A stretch of 35,935 bases of DNA from assembly GCA_018609195.1 (NCBI GenBank), contig JAHCSE010000026.1, forward strand, positions 1 to 35,935, in the 5' to 3' direction. Made by a program: the position numbers and the translations under genes. Below, piece by piece: positions 15,271-22,799 of this stretch (position 1 is its first letter; each line of letters starts with the position of its first letter). The notes under the pieces were generated by a model. That model saw only the letters and a list, made by a program, of their open reading frames with translations. It was not told the DNA's origin and did not search any database. The DNA is from Patescibacteria group bacterium. GTDB taxonomy: Bacteria > Patescibacteriota > Minisyncoccia > Minisyncoccales > RBG-13-36-15.

Positions 15271-16374
15271 ATGCATGTAATTAAAGTCCGTAATGTTCAC
15301 CAAGCACTTCCTGAAGGGTTGAGAATGCTTGAGATTGATGGAGTCAAGAGATCGTCAAGAGCTGGAGATGTTTTGGAGGTTCCTTATCCAGTAGCGACAG
15401 TGTTTACCCATCCGAGGGAGCGGGTGATTTTTCACACACAACGGGATGCCAATCCTACATTTCATTTGTTTGAATCGATTTGGATGTTGGCTGGCCGGAA
15501 CGATTTAGCATGGATTGAGCCGTACCTGGGCCGCATGCGCGAGTTTTCAGATGATGGGCTTACCCTAAGAGCCTCCTATGGCCACCGCTCGCGTGCGACG
15601 TTTACACTGGTCGACCAGGATACCCAAGATCAGTTCGTAGTTTTATCCAGACTCTTGAGGCAGCATCCTGATACAAGGAGAGCAGTCATGCAGTTCTGGG
15701 ATTGTGAACTGGATCTTTTCGAGACTGAAGATACGGAGCTTGGGATCACATCCAAGGATGTTCCATGTAATTTAGTAGCTCATTTTTATCGGCGAGATGA
15801 TCGACTTGATATGGTGATCTTCTGTCGATCAAATGACGCAATCTGGGGTGCGTATGGGACAAATGCGGTTCACTTCTCCATGTTTCAGGAATACCTCGCT
15901 GCGATGGTTGGTATAGAGGTTGGAACGTATACGCAGATAAGCAGTAGCTTTCATGCGTATGTTGATGTGTTTGAGAAGTGCCGACCAATCATTGATGGTG
16001 CAAGGGATGGGTTTCGCCGAGGACCATTTTGTCCATATACAGCTGGAATTGTGCGACCATATCCTCTGATAGAAACAAATGATTCTGCTGGTGTTAAGAT
16101 GTTTGATGATGATCTGAGTTTGTTCATGTCCCCAAGTCCTGCCGTACCAAGTTTTAAGACAAAGTTCTTTTCAAACGTGGTTTGGCCAATTCACCAGGCT
16201 CATGCTATTTGGAAAAACAAGGATAATCCACATAGATTTCAATTGGCAAAAAAGAGAATGTGCCACTGCGATGCGATGGACTGGCAAAAGGCAGGATTGG
16301 AATGGTTGGAACGTAGGAGGATTGTATATGAGAGGGCCAGGGACGATGGACCATCTTATGAAGAACAAGGATAG
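15271..16374 (+). CDS. thymidylate synthase/dUMP hydroxymethylase homologue
   Basis: A 367-residue product with GGGAG ahead of ATG 15271. FHLFESIWMLAGRNDLAWI (64-82) and YGHRSR (103-108) precede the catalytic DVPCN (Cys166). CRSNDAIWGAYGTNAVHFS (185-203) follows, then SFHAYVDVF (227-235). This is the thymidylate-synthase fold. Asn198 (GTN) aligns with the Asn that selects uracil in thymidylate synthase, whereas dCMP hydroxymethylases have Asp, so dUMP is the likely substrate. The product may be dTMP or 5-hydroxymethyl-dUMP. The motif cannot separate these; the DNA-modification neighbours favour hydroxymethylation. Confidence 0.8.
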   Translation: MHVIKVRNVHQALPEGLRMLEIDGVKRSSRAGDVLEVPYPVATVFTHPRERVIFHTQRDANPTFHLFESIWMLAGRNDLAWIEPYLGRMREFSDDGLTLRASYGHRSRATFTLVDQDTQDQFVVLSRLLRQHPDTRRAVMQFWDCELDLFETEDTELGITSKDVPCNLVAHFYRRDDRLDMVIFCRSNDAIWGAYGTNAVHFSMFQEYLAAMVGIEVGTYTQISSSFHAYVDVFEKCRPIIDGARDGFRRGPFCPYTAGIVRPYPLIETNDSAGVKMFDDDLSLFMSPSPAVPSFKTKFFSNVVWPIHQAHAIWKNKDNPHRFQLAKKRMCHCDAMDWQKAGLEWLERRRIVYERARDDGPSYEEQG

Positions 16375-16903
16375 CGTATTCGAACGGATCCGGTTGCTTC
16401 GGAAGGGTGGTAATGTCAAACGGTATCATACACTGTCAATAATTGGTGAGAACACGGTTTCGTCTCATAGTTGGAACGTGGTGGTCTTGTTGTTTGTTCT
16501 TCATCCGTCTCCTTCAAAGAATCTTCTTATGGCTGCGTTGTTTCATGATGTCGCCGAGGGTTTCGTCGGGGACCCTCCGGCTTCGATGCTTGATGAGTTT
16601 CCGAAGTTAAAGAAAGCATATAAGACTGCCGAACATGTTGTTTTGGATGGACTCGGTCTTGGTGCTGTATATTCATTGTTGACAGCGGAGGAGAAAGTCT
16701 GGTTGAAAATGTGTGATCGACTGGAAGGGGTTCTCTTCTCTATTGAGCAACGGTTGATGGGAAATACCCAGATTAACGACGTGATACATAATGGACTCGA
16801 ACTTCTTCTACATGAACAACTATTGACAGGAGAATTGAGGGATGTACTCAATATGGTACGCGTCAATCCATATGTGTTTTTTGAAAAACTGAAGAAAATT
16901 TAG
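16328..16903 (+). CDS. HD-domain nucleotidase (YfbR-like)
   Basis: A 191-residue product whose start overlaps the previous gene by 47 bases; it is chosen because AGGAGG (16315-16320) sits seven bases upstream. The metal ligands are visible: His34 (YHTLS), His47 (SSHSW), His73-Asp74 (ALFHDVAEGFVGDPP) and a late Asp in KMCDRLEG. This is the arrangement of YfbR-type deoxynucleoside-5'-monophosphatases. In phages such enzymes trim nucleotide pools, for example removing the canonical nucleotide that competes with a modified one. Position next to the thymidylate-synthase homologue supports a pool-cleansing role, by inference. Confidence 0.8.
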   Translation: MRGPGTMDHLMKNKDSVFERIRLLRKGGNVKRYHTLSIIGENTVSSHSWNVVVLLFVLHPSPSKNLLMAALFHDVAEGFVGDPPASMLDEFPKLKKAYKTAEHVVLDGLGLGAVYSLLTAEEKVWLKMCDRLEGVLFSIEQRLMGNTQINDVIHNGLELLLHEQLLTGELRDVLNMVRVNPYVFFEKLKKI

Positions 16904-16905
16904 AT

Positions 16906-17367
16906 ATGACAATGATGAAAAATAGAGATTTACAAAATCTGTTTGAACCGGCGAGTGCGGATGCATTTCCATATCATGCTCATCTGATGGAGATTGCTTT
17001 GAATGATGTTGAACTTCTTCTGGATAAAGATGTGCAGTACAAGGGATCATGTTTCAGGCGCGGTGGTTCGGGGCTGTTCCATATGTTCGCGAGGAAGTGG
17101 GATCGTATTGAGGCAATGGTTGAAGATTGTGGATACGATATTTTTGAAGCGGTAGAGAACGACACCCGGATGGAGACGGTCTTGGATGATGTTGCAGACC
17201 TCCGACGGTATCTTCTTCTAGCTGAGGCTTTTCTTCTTTGTAAGCGGTTAGAGGAGCTTGTAGGGGATAACCCTATACCCTCGTCTCAAAACTCGTCTGC
17301 GACGCTTGTAGGGGGTTCAAAAGCCCCTTCTGGTCCTGGTCTAGATGAACCAGTTCGAAAAACCTGA
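16906..17367 (+). CDS. nucleotide modification associated domain 1 (NMAD1/DUF1599)-like protein
   Basis: A 153-residue product. The core DKDVQYKGSCFRRGG (about 41-55), GLFHMFARKWDRIE (57-70) and DDVADLRRYLLLAEAFLL resembles DUF1599, named nucleotide modification associated domain 1 because of its genomic links to base-modification enzymes. Its biochemical activity is not established. Residues about 120-153 (DNPIPSSQNSSATLVGG...) are low-complexity and are encoded by a repeat element also found at 30.5 kb, so the natural C-terminus may have been extended. It starts two bases after the HD gene stop. Confidence 0.6.
   Translation: MTMMKNRDLQNLFEPASADAFPYHAHLMEIALNDVELLLDKDVQYKGSCFRRGGSGLFHMFARKWDRIEAMVEDCGYDIFEAVENDTRMETVLDDVADLRRYLLLAEAFLLCKRLEELVGDNPIPSSQNSSATLVGGSKAPSGPGLDEPVRKT
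17256..17328 (+). repeat. repeat element inside the NMAD1 gene tail
   Basis: Contains two 11-base direct repeats GCTTGTAGGGG (17256-17266 and 17304-17314). Each opens a small hairpin: TAGGG/CCCTA with loop GATAA, and AGGGG/CCCCT with a 9-base loop. Bases 17269-17292 between them are a perfect 24-base reverse complement of 30530-30553. The element provides the unusual C-terminal tail of the gene it sits in. Confidence 0.65.
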
Positions 17368-17380
17368 GGAATAAATCCTT

Positions 17381-18472
17381 ATGGACGTCAAGGAACTCCT
17401 TCCTGCACTGAGTTTGACCGGAATGGCGGTGGCACCAAAGTCATTTTATGAAGCCTTGCCGATTCTGACATGCTATTGTTTTGATGGGGAACATGTTTGG
17501 GCGTTCAACGACAGTGTTTCGATAAGTAGTCCTTGTGATGTTCCAATAGATGGTGCGGTTCCTGGAGAGCTTCTGTTTGGAGCAATAAAGAATGCTAGAT
17601 CCAAGACGATAGGGTTGGATCTGAAGGGAGATACATTGGTGGTGAAATCTGGTGGAAGCCGGTTTAAATTTCCTGTGTTCCGTCCGGAAGAAATACCTTT
17701 CGTTTTCCCAAAGGAAGTTGGTGACATCAAGATCCTTGTCAAACTCCAGATCGGTGCCAAGTTCTTCAGTGCTCTCGTTCAGTGCTTGCAATTTTCGGAT
17801 ACACAGAGTGGAAAATTGAATCAGAACGGGGTGACGATGCGTCTTCACAAGTCCCTGACGCTGTATTCGACAAACCGGGTTTCTATTACCAGAATGTTGT
17901 TGGTCCCAAAATATGTTGGGAAGAAATCCATGTCAAAGTTGCCGGAGTATCTTATACTTACGCGTGAATTGTGCAAGACTGCGATCGACATGTATAAAGC
18001 GCTCAAGGTAAAGAAAGCAACGATGAGCATTGGAAATGACAGTGTCCTGTTGGAGTTTCCTGGTGGTGAGAAGCTTCTTGGAAAGTTTCCACCGGATCAT
18101 ATTAAGCCTCTTCCATTCCGGAAGACGATTAAATCTCTTTTAAAATATTCCAATGATGACGAGTTCTTTGAGATTCCTGAGGGGTTTGACCAGTCTGTCA
18201 AACAGGCGAGCTTGTTTGTTTCTAACCTGAACAGTGCGTGTTCCTTGGTGAGACATAAGAAGGGAATCACGCTGTCAGTTGAAGGTGACACCGGATCGAT
18301 GTGGGATGATCATCCTGTAGAAGCTAAAAGAATTTCTGAGCAAGAGGTGGAGATTGATCCGCGATTAGTAGCCAAGACTCTTCCATTCTCAGAGACTATG
18401 GCTATTTCTAGTTATTGGGTAGTCTTCAAAGGTAAGAACTACTTGTCGTTTGTGACTTCTAAAAAGGGTTGA
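17381..18472 (+). CDS. DNA polymerase sliding clamp (DnaN/beta-like)
   Basis: A 363-residue product, the length of a bacterial beta clamp, made of three similar segments of strands and helices. Segment 1 contains CYCFDGEHVWAFNDSVSI, PGELLFGAIKNA and DTLVVKSGGSRFKFPVF. The middle contains KLNQNGVTMRLHKSLTLYSTNRVSITR, shown here only as a landmark. The end contains VVFKGKNYLSFV. It should encircle DNA and hold the polymerase encoded next, loaded by the clamp loader at 21100. Sequence identity to bacterial clamps looks low, so the assignment rests on size, pattern and position. Confidence 0.65.
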   Translation: MDVKELLPALSLTGMAVAPKSFYEALPILTCYCFDGEHVWAFNDSVSISSPCDVPIDGAVPGELLFGAIKNARSKTIGLDLKGDTLVVKSGGSRFKFPVFRPEEIPFVFPKEVGDIKILVKLQIGAKFFSALVQCLQFSDTQSGKLNQNGVTMRLHKSLTLYSTNRVSITRMLLVPKYVGKKSMSKLPEYLILTRELCKTAIDMYKALKVKKATMSIGNDSVLLEFPGGEKLLGKFPPDHIKPLPFRKTIKSLLKYSNDDEFFEIPEGFDQSVKQASLFVSNLNSACSLVRHKKGITLSVEGDTGSMWDDHPVEAKRISEQEVEIDPRLVAKTLPFSETMAISSYWVVFKGKNYLSFVTSKKG

Positions 18473-18477
18473 GCCTT

Positions 18478-18551
18478 CTAACAAAATTATTAGGAAGGAG
18501 TTTTAAGAGGGTGACTAACAAAATTGTTAGGAAGGAGTTTTAAGAGGGTGA
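18478..18551 (+). repeat. tandem duplication of the polymerase translation-initiation region
   Basis: Two 37-base copies (18478-18514 and 18515-18551) differ at one base. Each contains a hairpin CTAACA/T(A or G)TTAG, a Shine-Dalgarno AGGAAGGAG and a GTG. The first GTG (18511) opens a 10-codon ORF (MTNKIVRKEF, stop 18541-18543). The second (18548) starts the polymerase. The duplication thus creates a leader ORF whose stop is four bases before the real start. Confidence 0.75.
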
Positions 18552-21100
18552 CCCTTTTCTTCGCTTCAGGTCTTGACGATGAAGTTCGGCCAAAGGGTCG
18601 TCCGTCTGTTGAGACGCTCCACAAGATGGAATGTAAGGCCTGTCCTTTGGACAAGGCTGACGTGAACTCTCCAAAGATAGAACCGCATGGTGCAAAGAAC
18701 CCGGATATCTATATACTTGGAGAAGGTCCTGGGGAAGGCGAAGATAAAAAGGGAGAGTTCTTTGTTGGCCGGTCTGGTAAGTTCTTGCGGGGATCTTTCC
18801 CAAAGGAAATACGGAAGAAATTGAGGTACAATAACTGTGTTCGGACACGACCAGCAAGCACCAAGCTAGGGGAGACGAATAAAAATAGGGCACCCACCTA
18901 TTTTGAACAGGAATGTTGTCGTCCATCGGTTGTCAGAGATATAGAGAAGGCGAAGCCGAAGGTTGTTGTTGGCTTGGGGAATGTTCCACTTCAGTGGGCA
19001 ACCAAAGGGGAGAAGATATCTCTTTGGCGAGGACGTTTTGTACCTGTTAAGATCGGATCCCATGTTTGTTGGTTCTATCCTGTCTATCACCCGGCTGGTT
19101 TTTTGAGAAGGCGGAAAGAGATCCGTGGCCGGGTCGTGTTCAGTGATGAAGAGCAAATCTATGAGCGGGACATTGCCTGGCTTCTTGAGATTATCGATGA
19201 TTTGCCAACTCCAGAAGTCGAAGATTTGGATCGAGTCTACGATGGGGTGGAGACTGTTCTTGGGACCAATGGATCTAAGGATCTTCGGAAGGTCAAGAAG
19301 CAATTGGAGTACTTCGCCAAGAAACCAATAGTTGGACTGGATTATGAGACCAACATGTTGCGGCCATATGGAACGGGAGCGAAGGTCCTCTCGGTTGCAG
19401 TTGCTACAGAGATTGAGGCTTTCGCCTTCCCATTTGATCATCCACAGGCGGGGTGGACCGACGAAGAAAGGAAGGAGATATATCAGTTGTGGCTACGATT
19501 CCTCAAGAAGGCAAAGTGTCGTAAGGTTGCACACAGTCTTCCGTTCGAACTGGAATGGACAGCATACTTCTATGGGGATAAGCTTGTACGTGTTGGACGA
19601 TGGGATTGTACATTGGCGCAAGCGTTTATTCTTGATGAGCGGAGAGGTATGCTTAGTTTAGATACACTCTGTATGATCCGATTTGGATTTTGGTTGAAAT
19701 CGATTTCTCCAATAGACCGTTCAAATTTGGAGAATGAACCACTTGATGCGGTGCTTCTATATAATGCACTTGACAGTAAGTACGAGTGTAAACTGTTTAT
19801 TCTCCAAGACAAAATACTTGAGAATGAAGAGTTGTTGGAAGCGTACGAAGATCAGGTTCGTCGACCGGCCACTGTGGCACTGACGCAAAAGTTTGGAGTT
19901 TGTATTGATCAGGATGAGAACCGTCGGCTCGGTAAACAGTTGGAGAAGCAGTTGAGAGGGATCGAAGCTGACTTAGCTGATCTTGACGTTGTTCATGAAT
20001 TTGAGGATAAATTCCATCCGTTCAATGCTGGTTCTCCTCCTGATGTTGATAAAATGTTATCCAGTATCTTGGGGATTCATGATTTAGAGGATACAAAGGA
20101 AGAGACAATACAGGAAATTGATCATCCAGTGATACAGCTAATCGTGCAGTTCCGGAAGATCTCCCGTCGGAAATCGACCAACGTCGACAGCATCAGTGAA
20201 GACGGTGGAAAGTATTTGTGGCCAGATGGTCTTCTTCATCCAACACTTAATCCAAATGGTGCTCGGACTGGTCGAATGTCATCAAATTCTCCAAACGAGC
20301 AGAATTTCGAGAAGCGAGATCCGGAAGGGAGGAAGGTCCGGTCTCAGTTTAACACTCCAAAAGGATTCGTCTTTTTCTCGGTGGACTATAAACAATTGGA
20401 AACGTCTGTCATTGGGATGGCGTCTAAAGATAAGATTCTTTGCGATCTTCTAAACCAGCGAGTTGATATCCATCAGTTATGGACGGAACGGGTTGCTCAT
20501 GAGTATCCACGACGGATCGGTGGGAAGAGAATGATTAAAGACAAAGAAGTGATGGCCGAGTTTCGGTATGATATAAAGAACCAGTTTGTGTTCCCGCTTT
20601 TCTTTGGTGCCAGTCCTCATTCAGTGAGTGGATATTTGAATATTCCAATCCAAAACATTGGTCCAGTAGTTGATGATTTTTGGGATATGTTCTCTGGGGT
20701 CAAGGATTGGCAAGAGAGGGAATTGGATAAGTACGAGGAGTATGGGTACGTTGAGTGTCTGACTGGACGCCGCCGGCGGGGACCTCTTGCTGGTAATAAG
20801 ATAATCAACAGTCCCATACAAGGGACAGCAGCGGATATAGCAATAGACGCGATGAACCGACTGTCCAAACATTACACAGATACTGGTATTTCACAATATC
20901 AAGCAAGACTATATATCCATGATGAACTAGATTTCTACTTGCCTGAATCGTCCCTGGAGGATGATGTTGAATTTATAATTAAGGAAATGGTTACTTCACC
21001 GTATAGTTTTATAAACGTGCCCGTTGCAGTGGATGCGTCAATAGGCCCGAATTGGTATGAACTTGAAAGTATCGGATCTTTCTATTCGGATGATTTTTGA
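18548..21100 (+). CDS. family A DNA polymerase with fused N-terminal uracil-DNA glycosylase domain
   Basis: An 850-residue product. Residues 27-200 are a family-4-like UDG: CKAC (29-32), LGEGPGEGEDKKGEFFVGRSG (57-77, partly quoted), NNCVRTRP, ECC and YHPAGFLR (180-187), so both catalytic motifs and four candidate Fe-S cysteines survive. Residues 255-420 are the 3'-5' exonuclease: LDYET (264-268), VAHSLPFELEW, RWDCTLA and NALDSKYE. The polymerase has TGRMSSNSPNEQNF, motif A FFSVDYKQLET (Asp613), motif B RYDIKNQFVFPLFFG, SPIQGTAADI and motif C YIHDELDF (791-793). GTG 18548 has AAGGAG 11 bases upstream. Confidence 0.85.
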   Translation: MTLFFASGLDDEVRPKGRPSVETLHKMECKACPLDKADVNSPKIEPHGAKNPDIYILGEGPGEGEDKKGEFFVGRSGKFLRGSFPKEIRKKLRYNNCVRTRPASTKLGETNKNRAPTYFEQECCRPSVVRDIEKAKPKVVVGLGNVPLQWATKGEKISLWRGRFVPVKIGSHVCWFYPVYHPAGFLRRRKEIRGRVVFSDEEQIYERDIAWLLEIIDDLPTPEVEDLDRVYDGVETVLGTNGSKDLRKVKKQLEYFAKKPIVGLDYETNMLRPYGTGAKVLSVAVATEIEAFAFPFDHPQAGWTDEERKEIYQLWLRFLKKAKCRKVAHSLPFELEWTAYFYGDKLVRVGRWDCTLAQAFILDERRGMLSLDTLCMIRFGFWLKSISPIDRSNLENEPLDAVLLYNALDSKYECKLFILQDKILENEELLEAYEDQVRRPATVALTQKFGVCIDQDENRRLGKQLEKQLRGIEADLADLDVVHEFEDKFHPFNAGSPPDVDKMLSSILGIHDLEDTKEETIQEIDHPVIQLIVQFRKISRRKSTNVDSISEDGGKYLWPDGLLHPTLNPNGARTGRMSSNSPNEQNFEKRDPEGRKVRSQFNTPKGFVFFSVDYKQLETSVIGMASKDKILCDLLNQRVDIHQLWTERVAHEYPRRIGGKRMIKDKEVMAEFRYDIKNQFVFPLFFGASPHSVSGYLNIPIQNIGPVVDDFWDMFSGVKDWQERELDKYEEYGYVECLTGRRRRGPLAGNKIINSPIQGTAADIAIDAMNRLSKHYTDTGISQYQARLYIHDELDFYLPESSLEDDVEFIIKEMVTSPYSFINVPVAVDASIGPNWYELESIGSFYSDDF

Positions 21101-22071
21101 TGGTTAAGAAAAAGCAAGAAAACGAAGAAGAGTTTACCGAACTGCATCTCATCTATCGTCCGAGTAATTTTGATGAGGTTATTGGACATGAGAAAGTCAT
21201 CTCGTCCTTGCAAATAGTCTTGAAGAAAGATCAATCACATAGTTTCCTGTTCTCTGGTAAGAGTGGTGTCGGGAAGACCACTTTGGCTAGGATTATCGCA
21301 AAGGAAGTTGGATGTTTGGATCCGGAGATTCATGAAATAGACGCGGCGACACATACGGGTGTTGATGACATGCGGACTATTGCTGATCACGTTCAGTACC
21401 GCCCCTTGCTTGGGACAAAGAAGTGCCTCATCGTCGATGAAGCACATTCTCTCACAAAACAGGCATGGCAAGCTTTACTTAAGAGCTTGGAGGAACCACC
21501 ACGTCATGCTTATTGGGTGTTGTGCACCACGGAACCGTCGAAGGTGCCAAAGACGATCAAGACCCGATGTGCATATTATCATTTAGATTCTGTTTCAGAT
21601 GATGACATCTTGTCTTTGGTGAAGTTTGTCATGAAGGATGTTGGGATAAAGATACACCCAGAAGTTGTGAAGGCGATTGTTGCATCAGCGGAAGGAAGTC
21701 CTCGTCAGGCATTGGTTAATCTCGTCATATGTCAGAATTGTACTGCACCAGGTGAAGTCTACAAGCTTGTTCGGGTTGCAGGAGAAGACTCGGAGGTCAT
21801 TGATCTCTGTCGTTATCTGGTGAAAGGGAAATACACTTGGTCCAAGACAGCCAAATTTTTAACACCTCTGAAACAGTTCAACCCAGAGAGCATTCGTTTG
21901 ATCATATCCAGTTACCTGAGCGCATGTGTCCTAAATTGTAAGAGTGAGAACGAGGCTGTACGGCTGCTAAACCTTCTCAGGTGCTTTACAGAACCATACC
22001 CCTCTCAGGATAAGCTTGGCCCTGTCTTGGTGGCAATCGCCGATGCGACATTTGAAACAGAAGAAGATTAG
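21100..22071 (+). CDS. clamp loader ATPase (RFC small subunit/DnaX-like)
   Basis: A 323-residue AAA+ protein whose ATG overlaps the polymerase stop (TGATG). Landmarks are LIYRPSNFDEVIGHE near residue 17, Walker A GKSGVGKTT (53-61), Walker B CLIVDEAHSL, sensor 1 WVLCTTEPSKVPKTI and TRC (SRC-like arginine finger). The helical collar follows. It should open the beta-like clamp encoded upstream. Only one loader subunit gene is seen in the window, so it may act as a homo-oligomer. Confidence 0.85.
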   Translation: MVKKKQENEEEFTELHLIYRPSNFDEVIGHEKVISSLQIVLKKDQSHSFLFSGKSGVGKTTLARIIAKEVGCLDPEIHEIDAATHTGVDDMRTIADHVQYRPLLGTKKCLIVDEAHSLTKQAWQALLKSLEEPPRHAYWVLCTTEPSKVPKTIKTRCAYYHLDSVSDDDILSLVKFVMKDVGIKIHPEVVKAIVASAEGSPRQALVNLVICQNCTAPGEVYKLVRVAGEDSEVIDLCRYLVKGKYTWSKTAKFLTPLKQFNPESIRLIISSYLSACVLNCKSENEAVRLLNLLRCFTEPYPSQDKLGPVLVAIADATFETEED

Positions 22072-22080
22072 GATCTGACC

Positions 22081-22632
22081 ATGGTATCTAAGGAAGAGCG
22101 AAAAGAGTTCCTCAAGAAACTTGACGAGTTCCGGGGTTATTTGAAGATAGATCGTGATGCTCTGGATGAAGCAATTATCATGCAATCAGATCTATACTAC
22201 AGGGTGTCCCGTATGTTTGTCCTTGCGGTCAGCAAGAAGGACAAGCTCAAAGAAGAAATCGCAATCGTTGATGCCAATCTTGACATGGATCTTAGAGAAG
22301 AGGCAGCGAATAAAAAGAAAGGAGAAAAAGTCACGGAGGGTGCGATTAGGGGTCAAATTGCTGCTCATCGGGCGCATATTGAATCAATTCGTGAGTATTT
22401 GGATGCACGGCGAGAAATGGAAGAACTTCAGGCACTGAAAGATGCATTTTCTCAACGTGGTTATATGCTCCGTGAATTGGCTAGGTTGTATATCGCTGGT
22501 TACTATCAGTCCCCGGTGATAAGTGGTGGTCCTCGTTCCAGAGAAGAGGGAGAAACGGTGGTTAGGGGACTGCGGGCAAAGATGGGAAAAAGGAAGAAGA
22601 AAAAGAAGAAGAGTGGGAGGGAACGGATCTAA
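22081..22632 (+). CDS. coiled-coil protein upstream of SSB
   Basis: A 183-residue, mostly helical product. YRVSRMFVLAVSKKDKLKEE and a long charged coiled coil (residues about 40-130) lead to FSQRGYMLRELARLYIAGYY, and the C-terminus is Lys-rich (GKRKKKKKKSG). I believe proteins of this shape recur beside SSB or recombination genes in phages, but the function is not established. A recombination mediator role would be a guess. Confidence 0.6.
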   Translation: MVSKEERKEFLKKLDEFRGYLKIDRDALDEAIIMQSDLYYRVSRMFVLAVSKKDKLKEEIAIVDANLDMDLREEAANKKKGEKVTEGAIRGQIAAHRAHIESIREYLDARREMEELQALKDAFSQRGYMLRELARLYIAGYYQSPVISGGPRSREEGETVVRGLRAKMGKRKKKKKKSGRERI

Positions 22633-22634
22633 TC

Positions 22635-22799
22635 ATGTTTCCTTGGGACAATTTACTAATTATTGCGGTCTTGGGGATCGTCGCTATCCTAGTAGGACGA
22701 TATGTGATTCTTACGTGGTATGCAGAGAAGTGGAAATTTTTCCGAAAATTCAATGAGCCAGAGGAAGGAGATAAGGACTATGGTGACAAAGAAGAGTAG
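22635..22799 (+). CDS. small membrane protein (54 aa)
   Basis: ATG 22635 lies three bases after the previous stop. One transmembrane helix spans about residues 7-28 (LLIIAVLGIVAILVGRYVIL), followed by a charged cytosol-like tail (EKWKFFRKFNEPEEGDKDY). It overlaps the first 20 bases of the SSB gene in another frame. Function unknown; membrane anchoring of the replication machinery is possible but unsupported. Confidence 0.5.
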   Translation: MFPWDNLLIIAVLGIVAILVGRYVILTWYAEKWKFFRKFNEPEEGDKDYGDKEE

